Source: Quillaja saponaria (Eukaryota; Streptophyta; Magnoliopsida; Fabales; Quillajaceae). Taken from it: a stretch of DNA of 64,000 nucleotides. The translations under genes were made by a program, and so were the position numbers. Below, piece after piece: positions 1-12,266 of this stretch. The stretch lies in assembly GCA_029379385.1 (NCBI GenBank), contig CM055614.1, forward strand, positions 1,612,001 to 1,676,000, given 5' to 3'. Position 1 is the stretch's first letter. Each line of letters begins with the position of its first letter. Under the pieces are notes generated by a model. It searched no databases. It was given only the letters and a program-made list of their open reading frames with translations, and was not told the DNA's origin.

Positions 1-3000
1 CATCTCACACAACTTGTCTGAATCCCCAACAATAGTTTAAGGTAATGCGCGATGAATTCATATAATGAGAAAGCAAATAAAGAAATAAACTCACCCACGT
101 GGATTGTACAAGGGTTTCAGCCGGCACCATAAGCCTTTTCTCCGTCAGTTCATGAGGAAATACGTTCATTAAAACTTCATGACCTAACTGACTATCTTCT
201 GCACTGTTGAGGAGCTGGTTATCTAAACTATTGGATTCTGAGCTCCCTGGAGCAGGAGGTTGCGGACATTCAGGGGATGGACTTTCAGAGCCTCCCCCAT
301 CATCTTTGGGCCGTTCATCAGGGTCTTCTCTTCTCTCATTCTCTTTGCTAGGACTTCCACCATTACCTCCTTTTGAGATACCTGGAACCAAATCCGATTT
401 AGCTTCTACACCAACACGTCTCAGGTGTAGCTGCCACCATTAAGATAAATGTTAAACATGCATTTCTGATTTACACAAAAGCTACTACAGATAGCCGACA
501 ATCAAAATCATTAAGCAAAGCTTGAAATTGAAACAATACACAACCTGAAGATGTAAGTTGACTTCATCTGGACGTGAAAGAAATGGAAAATCACCCCCTG
601 TTTTCAAGTATGCTCGCCTAGCTCCAGGGTACCTCTCACTCACTTGATCTTTGAGTTGTTGAGGAATTGCACAGTAGTCATTTGTCTTCAAAAAGCGTGT
701 GGATTTGGCAATAGAGCAAAGAATTCTAATCAAATATTTCAATACTATTCTTTCTTTCATAGCCGAGAGATGAACATAAAAATAATGTTTTCATATTGCA
801 ACAATAATTATTAGGAAATGAGATTATTGGTGATGCAGAATAAAGCATTAAGCATATGCAATATTAGTAATATCAAGAACATGAGATTATTGGTGATGCA
901 GAAAATGACATAAACAACATAATTCTGAAGCTTCAACAATAATGAAAGGCATCAATAATTTTTATCTAGCTATTTTTCCATATAGCACTACAGAGCTCTT
1001 TGCATAGATTAGATTATGGCCACAGAAATTTCATGTTTAACCAATTTGTGTCATGACATGCCGTTTCTCTCTTTCAAAATGATACAGAATGATCCCATAA
1101 ACCAGCAAGTAGTAACAACTAGTTCAGAGAAAGCAAGGGATAAGTTGATTGACATGTTATGTCATCATCTCTGCCGATTATGTTTAATCCATTCAATATA
1201 AATATATATTTTTTCTTTTTGCTTAGAAAAATGTCAAATCCTGTCAATGATGTTTAATCCTTTCATTAATTAGCTTGACAATTTAAGAGAACTTGCATAC
1301 TAAAACCATAAGAGAATCACAAGTCAAAAACTAACGAGGGGGAAGGAGGGAGATGTTGACGTGGAGGAAGGAAAGCCAAAACTTGAACAATCTTCATAAG
1401 ATAAAATAAAAGAGTATTCTCTGGGAATTTGTTAATTAGGACAAAAGTATACCATGAAAAAATAAATGTTCAAGGAACAAATGCGGAATGCCATAGAAAT
1501 ATGCACATTCAAGTAAGACAAGATAACGTACATCCATTATAGTGATGGATGAATCTGGAAGAAGAAGAGGTCCCACTGTAGCGGCATCAACTGTCAACGT
1601 CAACCTGGAGGCCAAATCATCTCTTGAGAGCGTTTCAACCTGAATTGAAGATCACATATGCAATTATAAAAGTAATTAAGCTAAGTTGTTTTTTTTTTTT
1701 TTTTGATAATAGCTAAGTCGTTTTCTAAAGCATATAGATATGCACTTTGAAGTGAAAACAGAGGAAATAGCTGAGAAGCTCATTGTCTAATCCCTACAAT
1801 ATGTAATACATATCATAAGAAGTTGACATGGAAAATATCCAAGTACAGTGCACCTTTTTTTTTTTTAGGTAGAAAGTACAATACACCTTTAACTGTATCC
1901 AATCACAACTTGGGATATTCAAAAGGGCTAACTAATTGAGTACCTGGAGAGTTCATGAAGTAGAATTTCATTTAAAGCCAACTTGTTAAAAGAGCAAAAT
2001 GAAACAAATAAAATTTCAGAAACTACAAATCCTTCTACAATAAGAAAACTTTACAAGTACTAAAACTGAAACATAGGAAGACACTGGGGTCGATTACTCT
2101 GAGGATAGCAATAAGAAACATATGATGCAAACTTTTTCAGAGACTACCTGAGCAACAACAAAATCCACTGAATCCGCAATGAATGGTTCATGGGGACCAT
2201 CACGAATTCCTGTTAAGACATAGCGCTTCAGCAAAAATGAAGGGGCCCAACTAACACTGCAGTAGCACAATTGGAAGAGTTAATTGAAGAAGAACAGAAC
2301 ATATCTGTACAATGAACTATCAGGGAATCATAAGTAATCTGCATCTGTTAGAAGGAGAATACAAAACTTACATAAACATAATTATAAGTAGAGTACACTT
2401 GTGTAAGAGTAAGACTAATAAAATTAATATGATGTGGAACTCATGTCAAGCAGAAAATCACAACAATAAATAATTCATAAATCAAACAAGAATGGCCCCA
2501 AGTGAAAGTGTATGGATAAACTCTATCCACTTGGTCTCTTGCCGAAAAACTGAAAGGTCAAAAAGCAGAGGAAGAAACAAGAAACACCCAGATGAGATTA
2601 CACCTGTAATGAAATGTGCACAGTTTGTAAAAATAGATCAGGAAGTATATAGTATATACTAGGTTATCTAGGTTGGAAAACGTACCCTAAACGATCAATG
2701 TAATGTATTTCCCATTCAGAAAGCACTGCATCATCTAATGGCAGAATTTATACCATTGTAGTAGTAGGTAATAAAAATTTCTTAATCTAAACTTAAACAG
2801 AATTGCAGAGGGAAAATTCTGAAAGAAACTCAAGTACCACGTTTGGGGGAAAAAGATATCCCTATATAAGCAATAAAAGCCACTCTTTTCACTTGTACAA
2901 TTCAGTAGTTCCGTGTTCTAAGCAGTTAACCCCATAAATACATTTTCACAGAAGTCCACCCCACAGTCTGTGATGGTCCAACTATTGAAGCAAACTTAAC

Positions 3001-5865
3001 TATCTTGTGAATCTTCTTAAGAGACCAGATAACTTTCATGTCAATCCAAAGATCGTTATGTGTGTTAGTATCTCAGTTGGATGCATTTTGTAATATTTCT
3101 GTTTTGATGAATTAGACATACAACTTGTTGATTTGATTCTAGTGTATAGTTGTTACTCTGAGAAAAAAACAACACATACATGGGAGCCCATGGCATTGCA
3201 GCAGAGAAACTGCTAGTCTCCAAAAATGAGTTGGACAGTATTAATGACCGAACTCGTCTTGGACGATGCTGAGCAAAAAGTTGTGCCAGGAAGCCACCAA
3301 GGGATGTGCCATATAAATGTATCTGTCAGATATAGATCAAAACTGTCTACTCAACTTAAACTTTCCACAAATTGTCAGAAACTATTGCAGCAATTTTCAA
3401 CTGCAATAGCATTCTCATAAGGAAATGGAAATATGGTGGAGTAAAAGTATACGGTGAAGAAAAAAAAAAAAAAAAAAAAAAAGCACAAAAAGTTCTTACG
3501 TGGTGAACGTCTATAGCATCCAAGAACTTTTCAAATGCTTGAATCCACTCATGATGATTCCATACCCGAGGAATATCAACAGATATCACTCGGTAACCCT
3601 GCAAAATGAGATAACTTTGGTTTCTTCTTCTAGTTGTTGCACTATATAGACAAGAGTACGGCACATTGACAATATACATCCACTGAAACATTTTGAATTG
3701 CACTCCATCATGCTAGTTGGAAATACACCCGCTTATTCAACACGTTCATTACAAACTCTGCATGCCGGCACCATATCATAAAAAAGATATAACTTCAAAG
3801 GTATTGTTAAGAGATAGCTAGGTGACTGTTGAATTAGTCAACATAGGTTTGACAATCAGATTTAGTTATACTTCATTATGCCGTTTGCAGACTTATAGGT
3901 TATAGATCTGTTGTTTAGTACTGCATGGAACTGGAAAAATCAGTTTCAAATTTACGGTGTTAAAAACATATATAATAGTTTACTTGTAGTTCATTTGTAT
4001 TTGCCAAGCACAAGAAGAAAGAAGCCTTATGTAGATCGACAAATAAATAGTCATTTTAATAACATAATTTGAATGAAATAATGGCCTGAATCTGTATGTT
4101 CACATGAGGAAATGAAATGACAGGCTAACATCGAGAGTAAAGATTGGGGAATCTAATTTCTGATACTAAGATAAGGAAGATAGTTGTCCAGAAAAAGTGT
4201 GAAAACTGAGTAGTATTCTATAATATTTCCTTTTCTTTTATTTTTTTTGTCCCTGTATCTAAATTCATTCAAAAAATAAATTTTAATGGATAACAACATT
4301 GCTTATACAAAATGAAGGCCATCATCAAATTTAAGGCCCCAAAGACAGGAAGTCTCAACAAAATAAAAAAAAGTGCATCATGCTAAAGGAACAACTATGT
4401 AGCAAGGAACATGATATATATTAAATCTCCACAGCAATGAGAAATGTGAAAACATATATCCCATTCATCAATCATGACTTCAGACAAAAAAATCATTTAG
4501 ATGGATAGATACTAATACAACTAATGTCAAACTTGAAGGTAAACGCAGCATTCTGTCATATGCATTACCTTTGTGGACAACGACATGATCTGTTTGTAGT
4601 AGACATCTGCTGTTCCTGCTGTTCCAGGAAGACAAATGAGTGGAGGTACATCTTTTGGACCAAAATCATAATACCGCCATTGCTTTGTGCCAATCTGCAA
4701 AGTTAGTGGAATTGACCATATAAAAGAGTCTGATTATGAACATATAATCATAACAAGAGCCTTAAAATATCAGTTTCTCATAATCATATCTTTGAAAAAG
4801 AAAAATATAATTCATTTTTTTTAGTGTTAAGTAATAAGTCACATGCATATTCTCCCACAGAAGGTTATGAACCCACAATTTCACTCTCCACCTTTCTCAT
4901 TAAAGGAAAAGGAGATACCATACCACTAGATCCAAAGGTCAACCATAGCCTACAAAAAAGCAATTCATAAACAACCAACAAAAGAGTTACACCATTTCAT
5001 TTTGCATCGTGTCATATATCAGCAGAAGGATGACGTACAAGAACGCCTATTAAATAGGCCACACCATATTTTCTAAATCATATAAGTATTACAGCTGCCA
5101 CCCAGTTTATAGTATGATTAATATGCACAAATACTGATTTCTTGACAAGGATAAGGATGAAAAAGCCACTCCACATCGAAATTGATTTAAATAAAAGTAG
5201 ATATGGAAAATTACCCACTCAGTTACATATAGATTTCAGAAGCAATCGGAACAAGGCTTTCAATTAGTAACAAAAGCTAGTTGAAGGTGTTCGTCTGTAC
5301 GACCCATAAATTGACTGAGAGCTATGGTTGTTGAACAATAAAACAAAAGCCTAGCTAAATTGATTATGTAAGTAATAGATCATAGTAACATAACTTAGAA
5401 GATTAGATCAGCAACAGACAGAAAACTAGCAGCTCATCAACAGTTAATACTTATTATAGTTCATGGCAACAAAGATAATCAACCTGAACAAAGGATACCC
5501 ATTACCCATAATACAACAAAGACGAAATCCATAACCAGAATCAAGGGAGTATAAAGATACGCACGTAAAAATTCCCAAACTTGTGATGAAAATGTAAACT
5601 AGTTACATGATGCGCGGGAAATATGCACAACATCGTTCAACCCAATTCTACACTACTATCACAAGAGAGAATCAAGGGAGTATGTACAAAACAAAAGCAA
5701 CCCGACTAAGAAATGAAGCTAATTATAAAAGTCCCAGGTGGTAAAAGTTGTAAAACTATTTAGGGAAAGATTGAGAAAAGAAAAAGGACATACAGGGATC
5801 TTGTGAAGAGGGACCTGGGATTTGAAGTAGATGTAATCTCCGGGCGCCGAAAAGACACCTTTCAT
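1..5865 (-). CDS. Maspardin-like alpha/beta hydrolase (3' end outside the window)
   Basis: This is the plant counterpart of human maspardin (SPG21/ACP33), an alpha/beta-hydrolase-fold protein linked in animals to endosomal trafficking; its plant substrate is unknown. I read eight exons on the minus strand, all with GT-AG borders and continuous frame: 5794-5865, 4569-4694, 3500-3598, 3180-3322, 2148-2256, 1532-1639, 545-685 and 95-430, giving 378 residues so far. The ATG at 5865 opens [16 protein letters not shown]. The nucleophile elbow is GTSLGG, with Ser at about residue 106. An internal [10 protein letters not shown] block is also typical of the family. After the hydrolase domain, from about residue 275, comes a Ser/Pro/Glu-rich, probably disordered tail that the animal protein lacks. 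Exon 8 ends with a GTGAG donor, so at least one more exon lies off the left edge. No disabling change was seen. Confidence 0.88.
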
Positions 5866-6539
5866 CGGTAATTGCTACGTCTTTATACGCCCATATCACA
5901 GAACCATATTGGATTTAATGGAGCACTGATTCTCTTCTATTTGATTATTCGTTCGTCCTCGCTCTTCTTACCCAATTTGAGAAGAATTGAAGATTGACGA
6001 GAAGACGAGAAGAAGAGAAGGAGAGAGACCACGTGGCTGGGGCCTCCTATTAACAGTCAATGACGAGGCCGCACTTACAACTGCTTGTCAGCGCTAAGTT
6101 TCGCTCTATATTGCTACATTTTCTTTTATTTTTCTTCCCTAACCTTTTTGCCAACTATATTTAGACATTTAGTTGTAAGTAGGTTTTTTTTTTTTTGGTA
6201 AAATTAAATTTATATTAAATTTTGGAAAACTAGTTTCCTAAATTATAAAAGATTAACATTCAGTTCCATTTTATTGTTAAAACATCTGTATAAGAATTGG
6301 CCTCACGATAAATATGTTAAATTTTGTACTTTAAAATAGATATTAACAAATATTTGAAAGTTTAATAAACTCACTATATAGATATATATAAAATTTATAA
6401 TATCATTGGTCAAATGTAGTATGACCATGGCATCAATGTCAATCTGAGCTTCTGTATGCAAAGTGATCTAACAAGTAAGATGTCCTAATTAAGGCCCCAT
6501 AGCTCTGAAAGAGTAATTTACCATATTCCTGCTTTTTTT
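5866..6539. other. Leader/promoter region upstream of the maspardin-like gene
   Basis: This holds the 5' leader and promoter of the minus-strand hydrolase gene, then AT-rich spacer. The stretch at 5940-6030 is rich in AGAAGA/TCTTCT-type purine and pyrimidine runs, as is common in plant leaders. No other gene was seen. Confidence 0.5.
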
Positions 6540-7560
6540 TTAGTACCCAAGGAACCAGTTCCACATATCATCTTCACTAATGATACCTCCACCATCAATG
6601 GTATTTAACTTACACCAACCTAGTGGTGGGGGTTCATCAAACTGACACAATCTTTTTCTTTTGGGTGTTGGTAATAGGATCAATAGCAAGGAAACAGAAC
6701 TCACTGGATTTGGCGAAAACTGATTTGTTGATACAATTAGGATTGAAGGACTCATTATGGAAGACAACACGGTTTCTAGATATAACCAAATATGCCAACA
6801 AGTACAAGCAAACAGTGTGTTCCAGAATCCAGAGAATATTATGAGAGAAAACAAGCTTAGAGGATCAATTAGAATGAAACCACAAATTAAATCACCAGTG
6901 AAGAAGTTGGACACTTGGTCAGATCAACAAGTTGATACCAAACTGCCTTATAACGCTACAACTCTTAAGAATGTGATACAATGATTCAGGGGAGGCAAGA
7001 CACAAGGACCAAGTGTCAAACTATTTTCTCTCAAAGCAAGCAATTTTAGTTTGGCAAGCATCACTTTATTTCGAATTCAACATTTCTTAAGCCCCAAGCC
7101 CCCTGATTTTCTCTTCGGTGTCACTTTATCCCAAACAACTCAATGAATTTTTCTCTTGTAGTAAGTACCACTGCAAAAGAAGTCTCTATTGATTTTATCT
7201 AATTCATTACAAATGGAGGCGGGTAAAGGTGCACATTGCATATAATACGCAGGGATCACTTCATTAGCATAGGAGATAAGAGCAGAACGCCCAGCTAAAG
7301 AAAGAAACTTAGTTTTTCAACCAGACAGTCTCTCTCACCTTTTCAACAATGAAATTGAAATCTTCTTTTTTCGATCTACCTAAACCAAATCTGACGTTTG
7401 TCCTCAATAAGAGTATTCGGAGAAAACACAAGATTGGATTTGCCAGTATTAATCTTCAACCCAGAAAAATAATTGAACTCATCCAGAATCTCCTTTAAGG
7501 TCCGACAGCTAGTTAAGGTAGTGCTAATGATTTTCAATTGTTTTTGGGGCCAAATCTGCT
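6540..7560 (-). mobile_element. Decayed LINE (non-LTR retrotransposon) fragment
   Basis: Minus-strand translation, switching between frames, gives pieces of a plant L1-type reverse-transcriptase ORF. Around 7370-7490 it reads FNYFSGLKINTGKSNLVFSP, the region after the polymerase core. Around 7140-7290 it reads LAGRSALISYANEVIPAYYM and then KVTPKRKSGGLGLKKC, the block that precedes the zf-RVT domain. Around 6800-6850 it reads FWNTLFACTCWHIW, and at 6600-6640 PPPLGWCKLNT, the start of the C-terminal RNase H-like domain. Stops and frameshifts break every block, so this is a dead 3'-part copy. The 5' half with the endonuclease and the core YADD region was not found. I did not identify a poly-A tail or target-site duplication. 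Confidence 0.8.
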
Positions 7561-8858
7561 AATGCGATTAAAATAAGACATGTTTAATATGTTACATGAT
7601 GCATTTTTTTTAATTTCGAATTTTTCTTTTCTTTTTTTTTTTTGGGTGGGGAGTAAAGTAACCAACTTTTAGAAACTAAATGATGGGCCTGAATTATCTT
7701 GCTCCTCAAAGTTGGGACGGTTTCAATTGGAATTCTCGGATTTTGGATCATTTTTCATAGGGCCTCCAAAGAATGTGGAGTGATGGACTGCGAGTCATTG
7801 TTGCACAGCTGAACAAAAGATATATATTTATTACTCGTAGTTGAAGTGCAAGCTACACCATCTCTGAGAGTCGACCAAGAGGAGCCACTATAGTTCGGTA
7901 GAATTGAAAGTAAAATACCAAACAATGCTTTGGAGTTTTGGTTTGACCATTGAAAAGCTCGGATAATAGACAACCAAAGAGAAGTTAAGTAGAAAACACG
8001 ATTGTGCAAAACAGAAACTTGTAGTCATTTTATAGTGAAGTCTCCAGCAATGTCCTCTTCTACATCACACTACCATACACCCTCACAGAATGTCACTAAA
8101 AGTATAGCTCAAAGGAGCTACATACAACACATTGCAAGCACACTTACCAAAAGGACGCCACAGGATCAAGCTGATCCGTGGACTCCCGATGTGCTACCAA
8201 TCTAGAAAGCAGCTACCAAGTGAGGAAGCAAATGTAGCAGCCTCTGCAGATCTAAGTGCATCTTAGCTACAACAGTTGCATTATAGATAAATAGCACCCC
8301 ACAACGAGAAGGAGGAATATGAAGGAAAACCCAGTTTCCATAAGCTTCTAATCGAAATCAGAAAGTAAAACAAACTACCATAAGTCCTACCTAAAACAAA
8401 TTAACACATGCATAATACAACTCAAATAGGTAGAATAATCAAACACAACATTATCGAAATTGCTTGCAAATGACACAAAATCCTGCACATTAGAATTTCA
8501 AGGAAAATGATTAATAAGGAAAGAGATAAGGTCCACCAATCAGAATAACATCTCAATATCTCAGTCATGGACTGTACATTGCCTAACCTTAAAGAACATA
8601 ATACAAAAACAAAATTGTAGCAACATGTGGAAAAATAATGACAATGCTTATTGTTTCTGCTACCATCATCCATGTATTCCCTGCAACTAAATGCTCAACA
8701 ACGAAACGCAAACCAATTCCTTGCAGGACCAGTGTCCTCCTAATATGATATTGTCAAGGGCATATCATATGAATGAGTAAGACAGCAAAAGGGGTGCAGT
8801 TTAGGCAGCAAATGAGAACAAAGAAAAAAAAATAGCTTTGGAACTTTACGTAGAAAAG
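7561..8858. other. Intergenic, no supported gene
   Basis: This AT-rich sequence lies between the LINE fragment and the epimerase gene. An 84-codon minus-strand ORF at 7755-8009 has no recognisable domain and is probably chance or more repeat debris. The part nearest 8858 will contain the 3' UTR of the minus-strand epimerase. Confidence 0.5.
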
Positions 8859-10154
8859 TCACCCGCCACTCTTCTTTGATCCCGGATAAAAATTGAGGTA
8901 CCACCGTACGAATTTCCTCAACCCTGTCTCCAGATCAGTCGTAGGCCTATAGCCAAGCTCCTTGTGCGCTAAACTAATGTTGGCATGTGTAAACTTCACA
9001 TCCCCATTTCTTGGCATTGGTAATACCTTCCTCTTAGCCTTCACCTTCAAAAGCTTTTCCAATATACTCACAAGCTCGGCCACTGGCACAGGTGACGTAT
9101 TCCCCAGATTGAAAATCCTAAATTGTGCAGGTCCCTTCTTCTTACCTCCACTACCAGTGCTCTTCTTTGCCGTATCCAATGCCGCCAAACACCCTTTCAC
9201 TATATCATCAATGTAGGTGAAATCTCTTGCAACGCTTCCATGATCAGAAGCTTCAAAAATTGGAATTGGCTTTCCTTTAAGGATGTCTTTTGTAAAGAAG
9301 AAGTAGGCCATATCAGGTCGACCCCAAGGGCCATAAACCGTAAAAAATCTCAACCCAGTAATTGAGAGCCCATATATATGATTATAAGTATGTGCAATTT
9401 CTTCACCAGCCTTCTTAGTAGCAGCATACAAACTTGCTGGTTGATCAGTTCGGTCTTTCTCTGAAAAGGGTACCTTAGAATTAAGCCCATAGACTGAACT
9501 AGAAGACGCCCAGACAAATGCAGGCTGAGGATCCGTTGATTTGCACACTTCAAGGAGATTAACAAATCCAGCAATGTTGCTGTTTACATATGATGACGAA
9601 TTCTTCATTGCGTACCGCACGCCTGCCTGCGCCGCAAGGTGCATTACATGGGTAAATGGTACGACATCGAAGAGCTTCCGAAGAAGCGCCGAATCATTGA
9701 TATCTCCCTCAACAACAAACACACCGGCTTTCTCAAGGAGCTTTTGGCGAGCGCGTTTGAGCTGGGGATCATAGTAGTGATTGAAATTATCGAGTCCAAG
9801 CACTCCATCACCGCGCCGCTTCAACGCAACCGACACATGGGTACCAACGAACCCAGCCGCACCGGTGACGAGTACAATGAGCCCAGGCTCAGAGTGCAAA
9901 CGCGCCGATTTACTTACCCGCCTTTCCCAATCGGGTCCTCCCCATTGCTTCAGGGAGCCGCTCCCGAAGAAAGGACGAGATGAGAAGAAGAAGAAGAATA
10001 GGAAGAAGGCTATTAAGAAGGAGGACCAGATGGCGAGTCTTGATTGAAAGTAGTGGAATCGAAGGCGATTGACGTATGGGGATTTCTCCAGCTTGAACTT
10101 TCCAGGCGTGGAAGGTATGTCGTCGATGTGTGACACTGCCTTCAGCTGTAACAT
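8859..10154 (-). CDS. GAE: UDP-glucuronate 4-epimerase (GAE family)
   Basis: The enzyme interconverts UDP-glucuronic and UDP-galacturonic acid, supplying the sugar of pectin. It is a type II membrane protein of the Golgi. The gene is a single exon, as in Arabidopsis GAE genes. I chose the second in-frame Met (10154; MLQLKAVSHIDDIPSTPGK), giving 431 residues, because the IDDIPSTPGKFK block is the usual family N-terminus; the first Met would add 15 residues. A hydrophobic anchor (WSSFLIAFFLFFFFFSS) sits at about residues 43-60. The Rossmann motif VTGAAGFVG is at about 98-106. The catalytic SSSSVYG and YAATK (Tyr-x-x-x-Lys) follow, then FFTVYGPWGRPDMA and ARDFTYIDD. No break was seen. By its N-terminus it resembles the GAE1/GAE4 type more than GAE6. 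W-box cores lie about 365-400 bp upstream. Confidence 0.95.
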   Translation of the reverse strand: MLQLKAVSHIDDIPSTPGKFKLEKSPYVNRLRFHYFQSRLAIWSSFLIAFFLFFFFFSSRPFFGSGSLKQWGGPDWERRVSKSARLHSEPGLIVLVTGAAGFVGTHVSVALKRRGDGVLGLDNFNHYYDPQLKRARQKLLEKAGVFVVEGDINDSALLRKLFDVVPFTHVMHLAAQAGVRYAMKNSSSYVNSNIAGFVNLLEVCKSTDPQPAFVWASSSSVYGLNSKVPFSEKDRTDQPASLYAATKKAGEEIAHTYNHIYGLSITGLRFFTVYGPWGRPDMAYFFFTKDILKGKPIPIFEASDHGSVARDFTYIDDIVKGCLAALDTAKKSTGSGGKKKGPAQFRIFNLGNTSPVPVAELVSILEKLLKVKAKRKVLPMPRNGDVKFTHANISLAHKELGYRPTTDLETGLRKFVRWYLNFYPGSKKSGG

Positions 10155-10517
10155 CTTCTCAATCCCAACAGAGCAAAATATTAAAAAGAAAAATCTCAAT
10201 TTTATGGGTTTAATTGAGATTGAGAAGGGAAGATTAGGTTTTTAGGATTTGAGAATGGAAAATGAATTTTTCCCTAGGTTTTAAAATTCTCGATATTGTT
10301 GATAGAAAATGGAAGAGCTTGATGTGTTTGGCGGCAGAGAAAATGAGGGAGAAAAGGTTTTCTCTTTGTTGAGTACATTTCAGAAAGGGGGTGTCTTTAT
10401 AATAAATAATGTTTGGTATGGTGGGAAAATCTGCAAATTTGGAAAGAGATTCTATCAAAAGAAGACACGCCAAGTAGAGGGAGATGCCAGGTATTTTGAG
10501 GATTGGCTAGGAGGGTT

Positions 10518-10552
10518 TTGACCTTTGACCAATCTTAGACACAATAGTTGAC
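10518..10552. promoter_or_regulatory. Three W-box cores upstream of the epimerase gene
   Basis: TTGACC at 10518-10523 and 10525-10530 and TTGAC at 10548-10552 form a tight cluster 364-398 bp upstream of the epimerase ATG. W-boxes are WRKY-factor binding sites. A functional link is inference from spacing only. Confidence 0.4.
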
Positions 10553-10599
10553 TTGGTCTGCGTCACTGCTCCTGTTTGTTTGTTGAATGTATAGTCCAC

Positions 10600-12170
10600 C
10601 AAGCACTGTTCAAGTGGTAAAACAACGAACCCGAACGAACAAGATTAAATTTATATTATTGGTATTTATCAAAAACAAAAAAAGTATCATATAAGTTAAT
10701 AAATTAATTAAAAATTTTGTCCAAGGAATCATTTTCTTAAAAAAATCTTCTTATTAATAAGGAAATTACTAAAACATTGGAGGAACATAAAAAATATATA
10801 TAGAAACTTGTATATATTATTCGTCATTAAATTCAAGTAATGAAGCTTGGTTAACTTGTTTGCACTTGAAGCATACAATATACAATTACAGAGGTGGAGA
10901 TGATAACACGAGAAACTGAGAAAGTGTCAACATTGATGATGATGGAGAGAGACGTTTAGTTGAAACAAAGTTGACAGAAGGTGACAACTTACAAGTGAAG
11001 ACTTTAAAAGGAGGCAAACCAGATATCTCCGTACCAACAACAATTAATGACATGTCTTGTTTTCTAATCTAAGCTAAGTAGAGTATTCACAAAAACACAC
11101 GTACGTACATATATATATATATATATATATAATATACATGCTCTTAACATTTTAGCTTCGTGTAAATAATTATCTAATAGTTTAAATGTTTGAATTAATT
11201 ACTCTTTCTGAAGTTAATTTGCTTAAGGACTTTACTCACATCAAATTCATTGGGAGTAGCTAATCATGATAGCATTTGTCAACATGAGAACACGATTTAT
11301 ATAATAAATAAATTAGTCAATTTACGTTTAAGTTGACTCGATGTCATATAACTGTTAAATAAATATAAAAAAAACTGGCATGTGTTTGTTCAAATACAAG
11401 CTACTTCTTCATTGAGGGAAGATACGACAACACCATATTTTGAAAAAGATGTATGGGCAAATTTGAAAAGCCCAAGTCTAAAAATTGAAGATTCACTCAA
11501 TGGAGGCCCTACAACAAGTTGAACAGAAGGCCCATTGAATGACAGAAATAAAGGAAGCATTCATTATAGATCCATAAACACAAGACGACAATTAAATACC
11601 AAATTTGACTTATAATCCAACGAGTAATTATTTTTGTCTTTTTTCTCCTCCATCAAGAACATCATAAAGTATTAATTATGTAGGACTCTTTTACACTTTT
11701 AAGTTCTGTAATTAAATTGACTTACTTTAATATCTCTTTTTAATGTGTTATAATATAATTTATTTACTTAAAAGTTATTTTAATTGAATTTTTATCATCC
11801 TATGGTATCAAAATTAATTTGGACGGAAGCCTTTCTATATTTTGTAAATCAAATATTAGTTTACAATACAAGATTTTTTTCTTGAGTTTATTTAAATAAT
11901 GTCACGGCTCAGATTTCAGACTTCCACAATGATGTTAGAGTAACACAGAATATTTAACTCAACTCAACTTGCAATATCTACAATTGAAATTAAGTAGGAT
12001 AAACTCCATATATTTTTCGGTCTTCATACAGAGGTCAGGTCAGGATTCGCGCTTATCCAAATATGATATCATGATCGGAATTTTGGGACCATAATTTTAA
12101 TTAGTAAGTTATTTTCTCACTCAGACGGCCTCACCTCTGCTTATCAACAACTATCCACTTCTATATTTCT
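10600..12170. other. Intergenic, AT-rich
   Basis: No coding region is supported. It contains an (AT)11 microsatellite at 11109-11130. It lies between the divergent promoters of the epimerase (minus) and the amine oxidase (plus). Confidence 0.55.
11109..11130. repeat. (AT)11 microsatellite
   Basis: Perfect AT dinucleotide run in the intergenic region, read directly from the sequence. Confidence 0.9.
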
Positions 12171-12180
12171 ATATATAATT
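12170..12180 (+). promoter_or_regulatory. TATA box of the copper amine oxidase gene
   Basis: TATATAATT lies about 90 bp upstream of the ATG at 12267. This is the usual distance for a plant TATA box with a short leader. Confidence 0.6.
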
Positions 12181-12266
12181 AGCCCGAAGCTTCTCCTTTT
12201 TGTCTTATCAACTAGCTAGCTCACTCTGAAAATAAATCAAACAGAGGAAGGGCACAAAACTCAACC

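Noticed and set aside
7755..8009. 84-codon minus-strand ORF downstream of the epimerase
   Set aside because: No domain recognised; in a region with repeat debris; no promoter or splice support.
10971..10990. TTGACAGAAGGTGACAACTT, reminiscent of miR156
   Set aside because: Only the first ten or so bases match and no fold-back arm was seen nearby.
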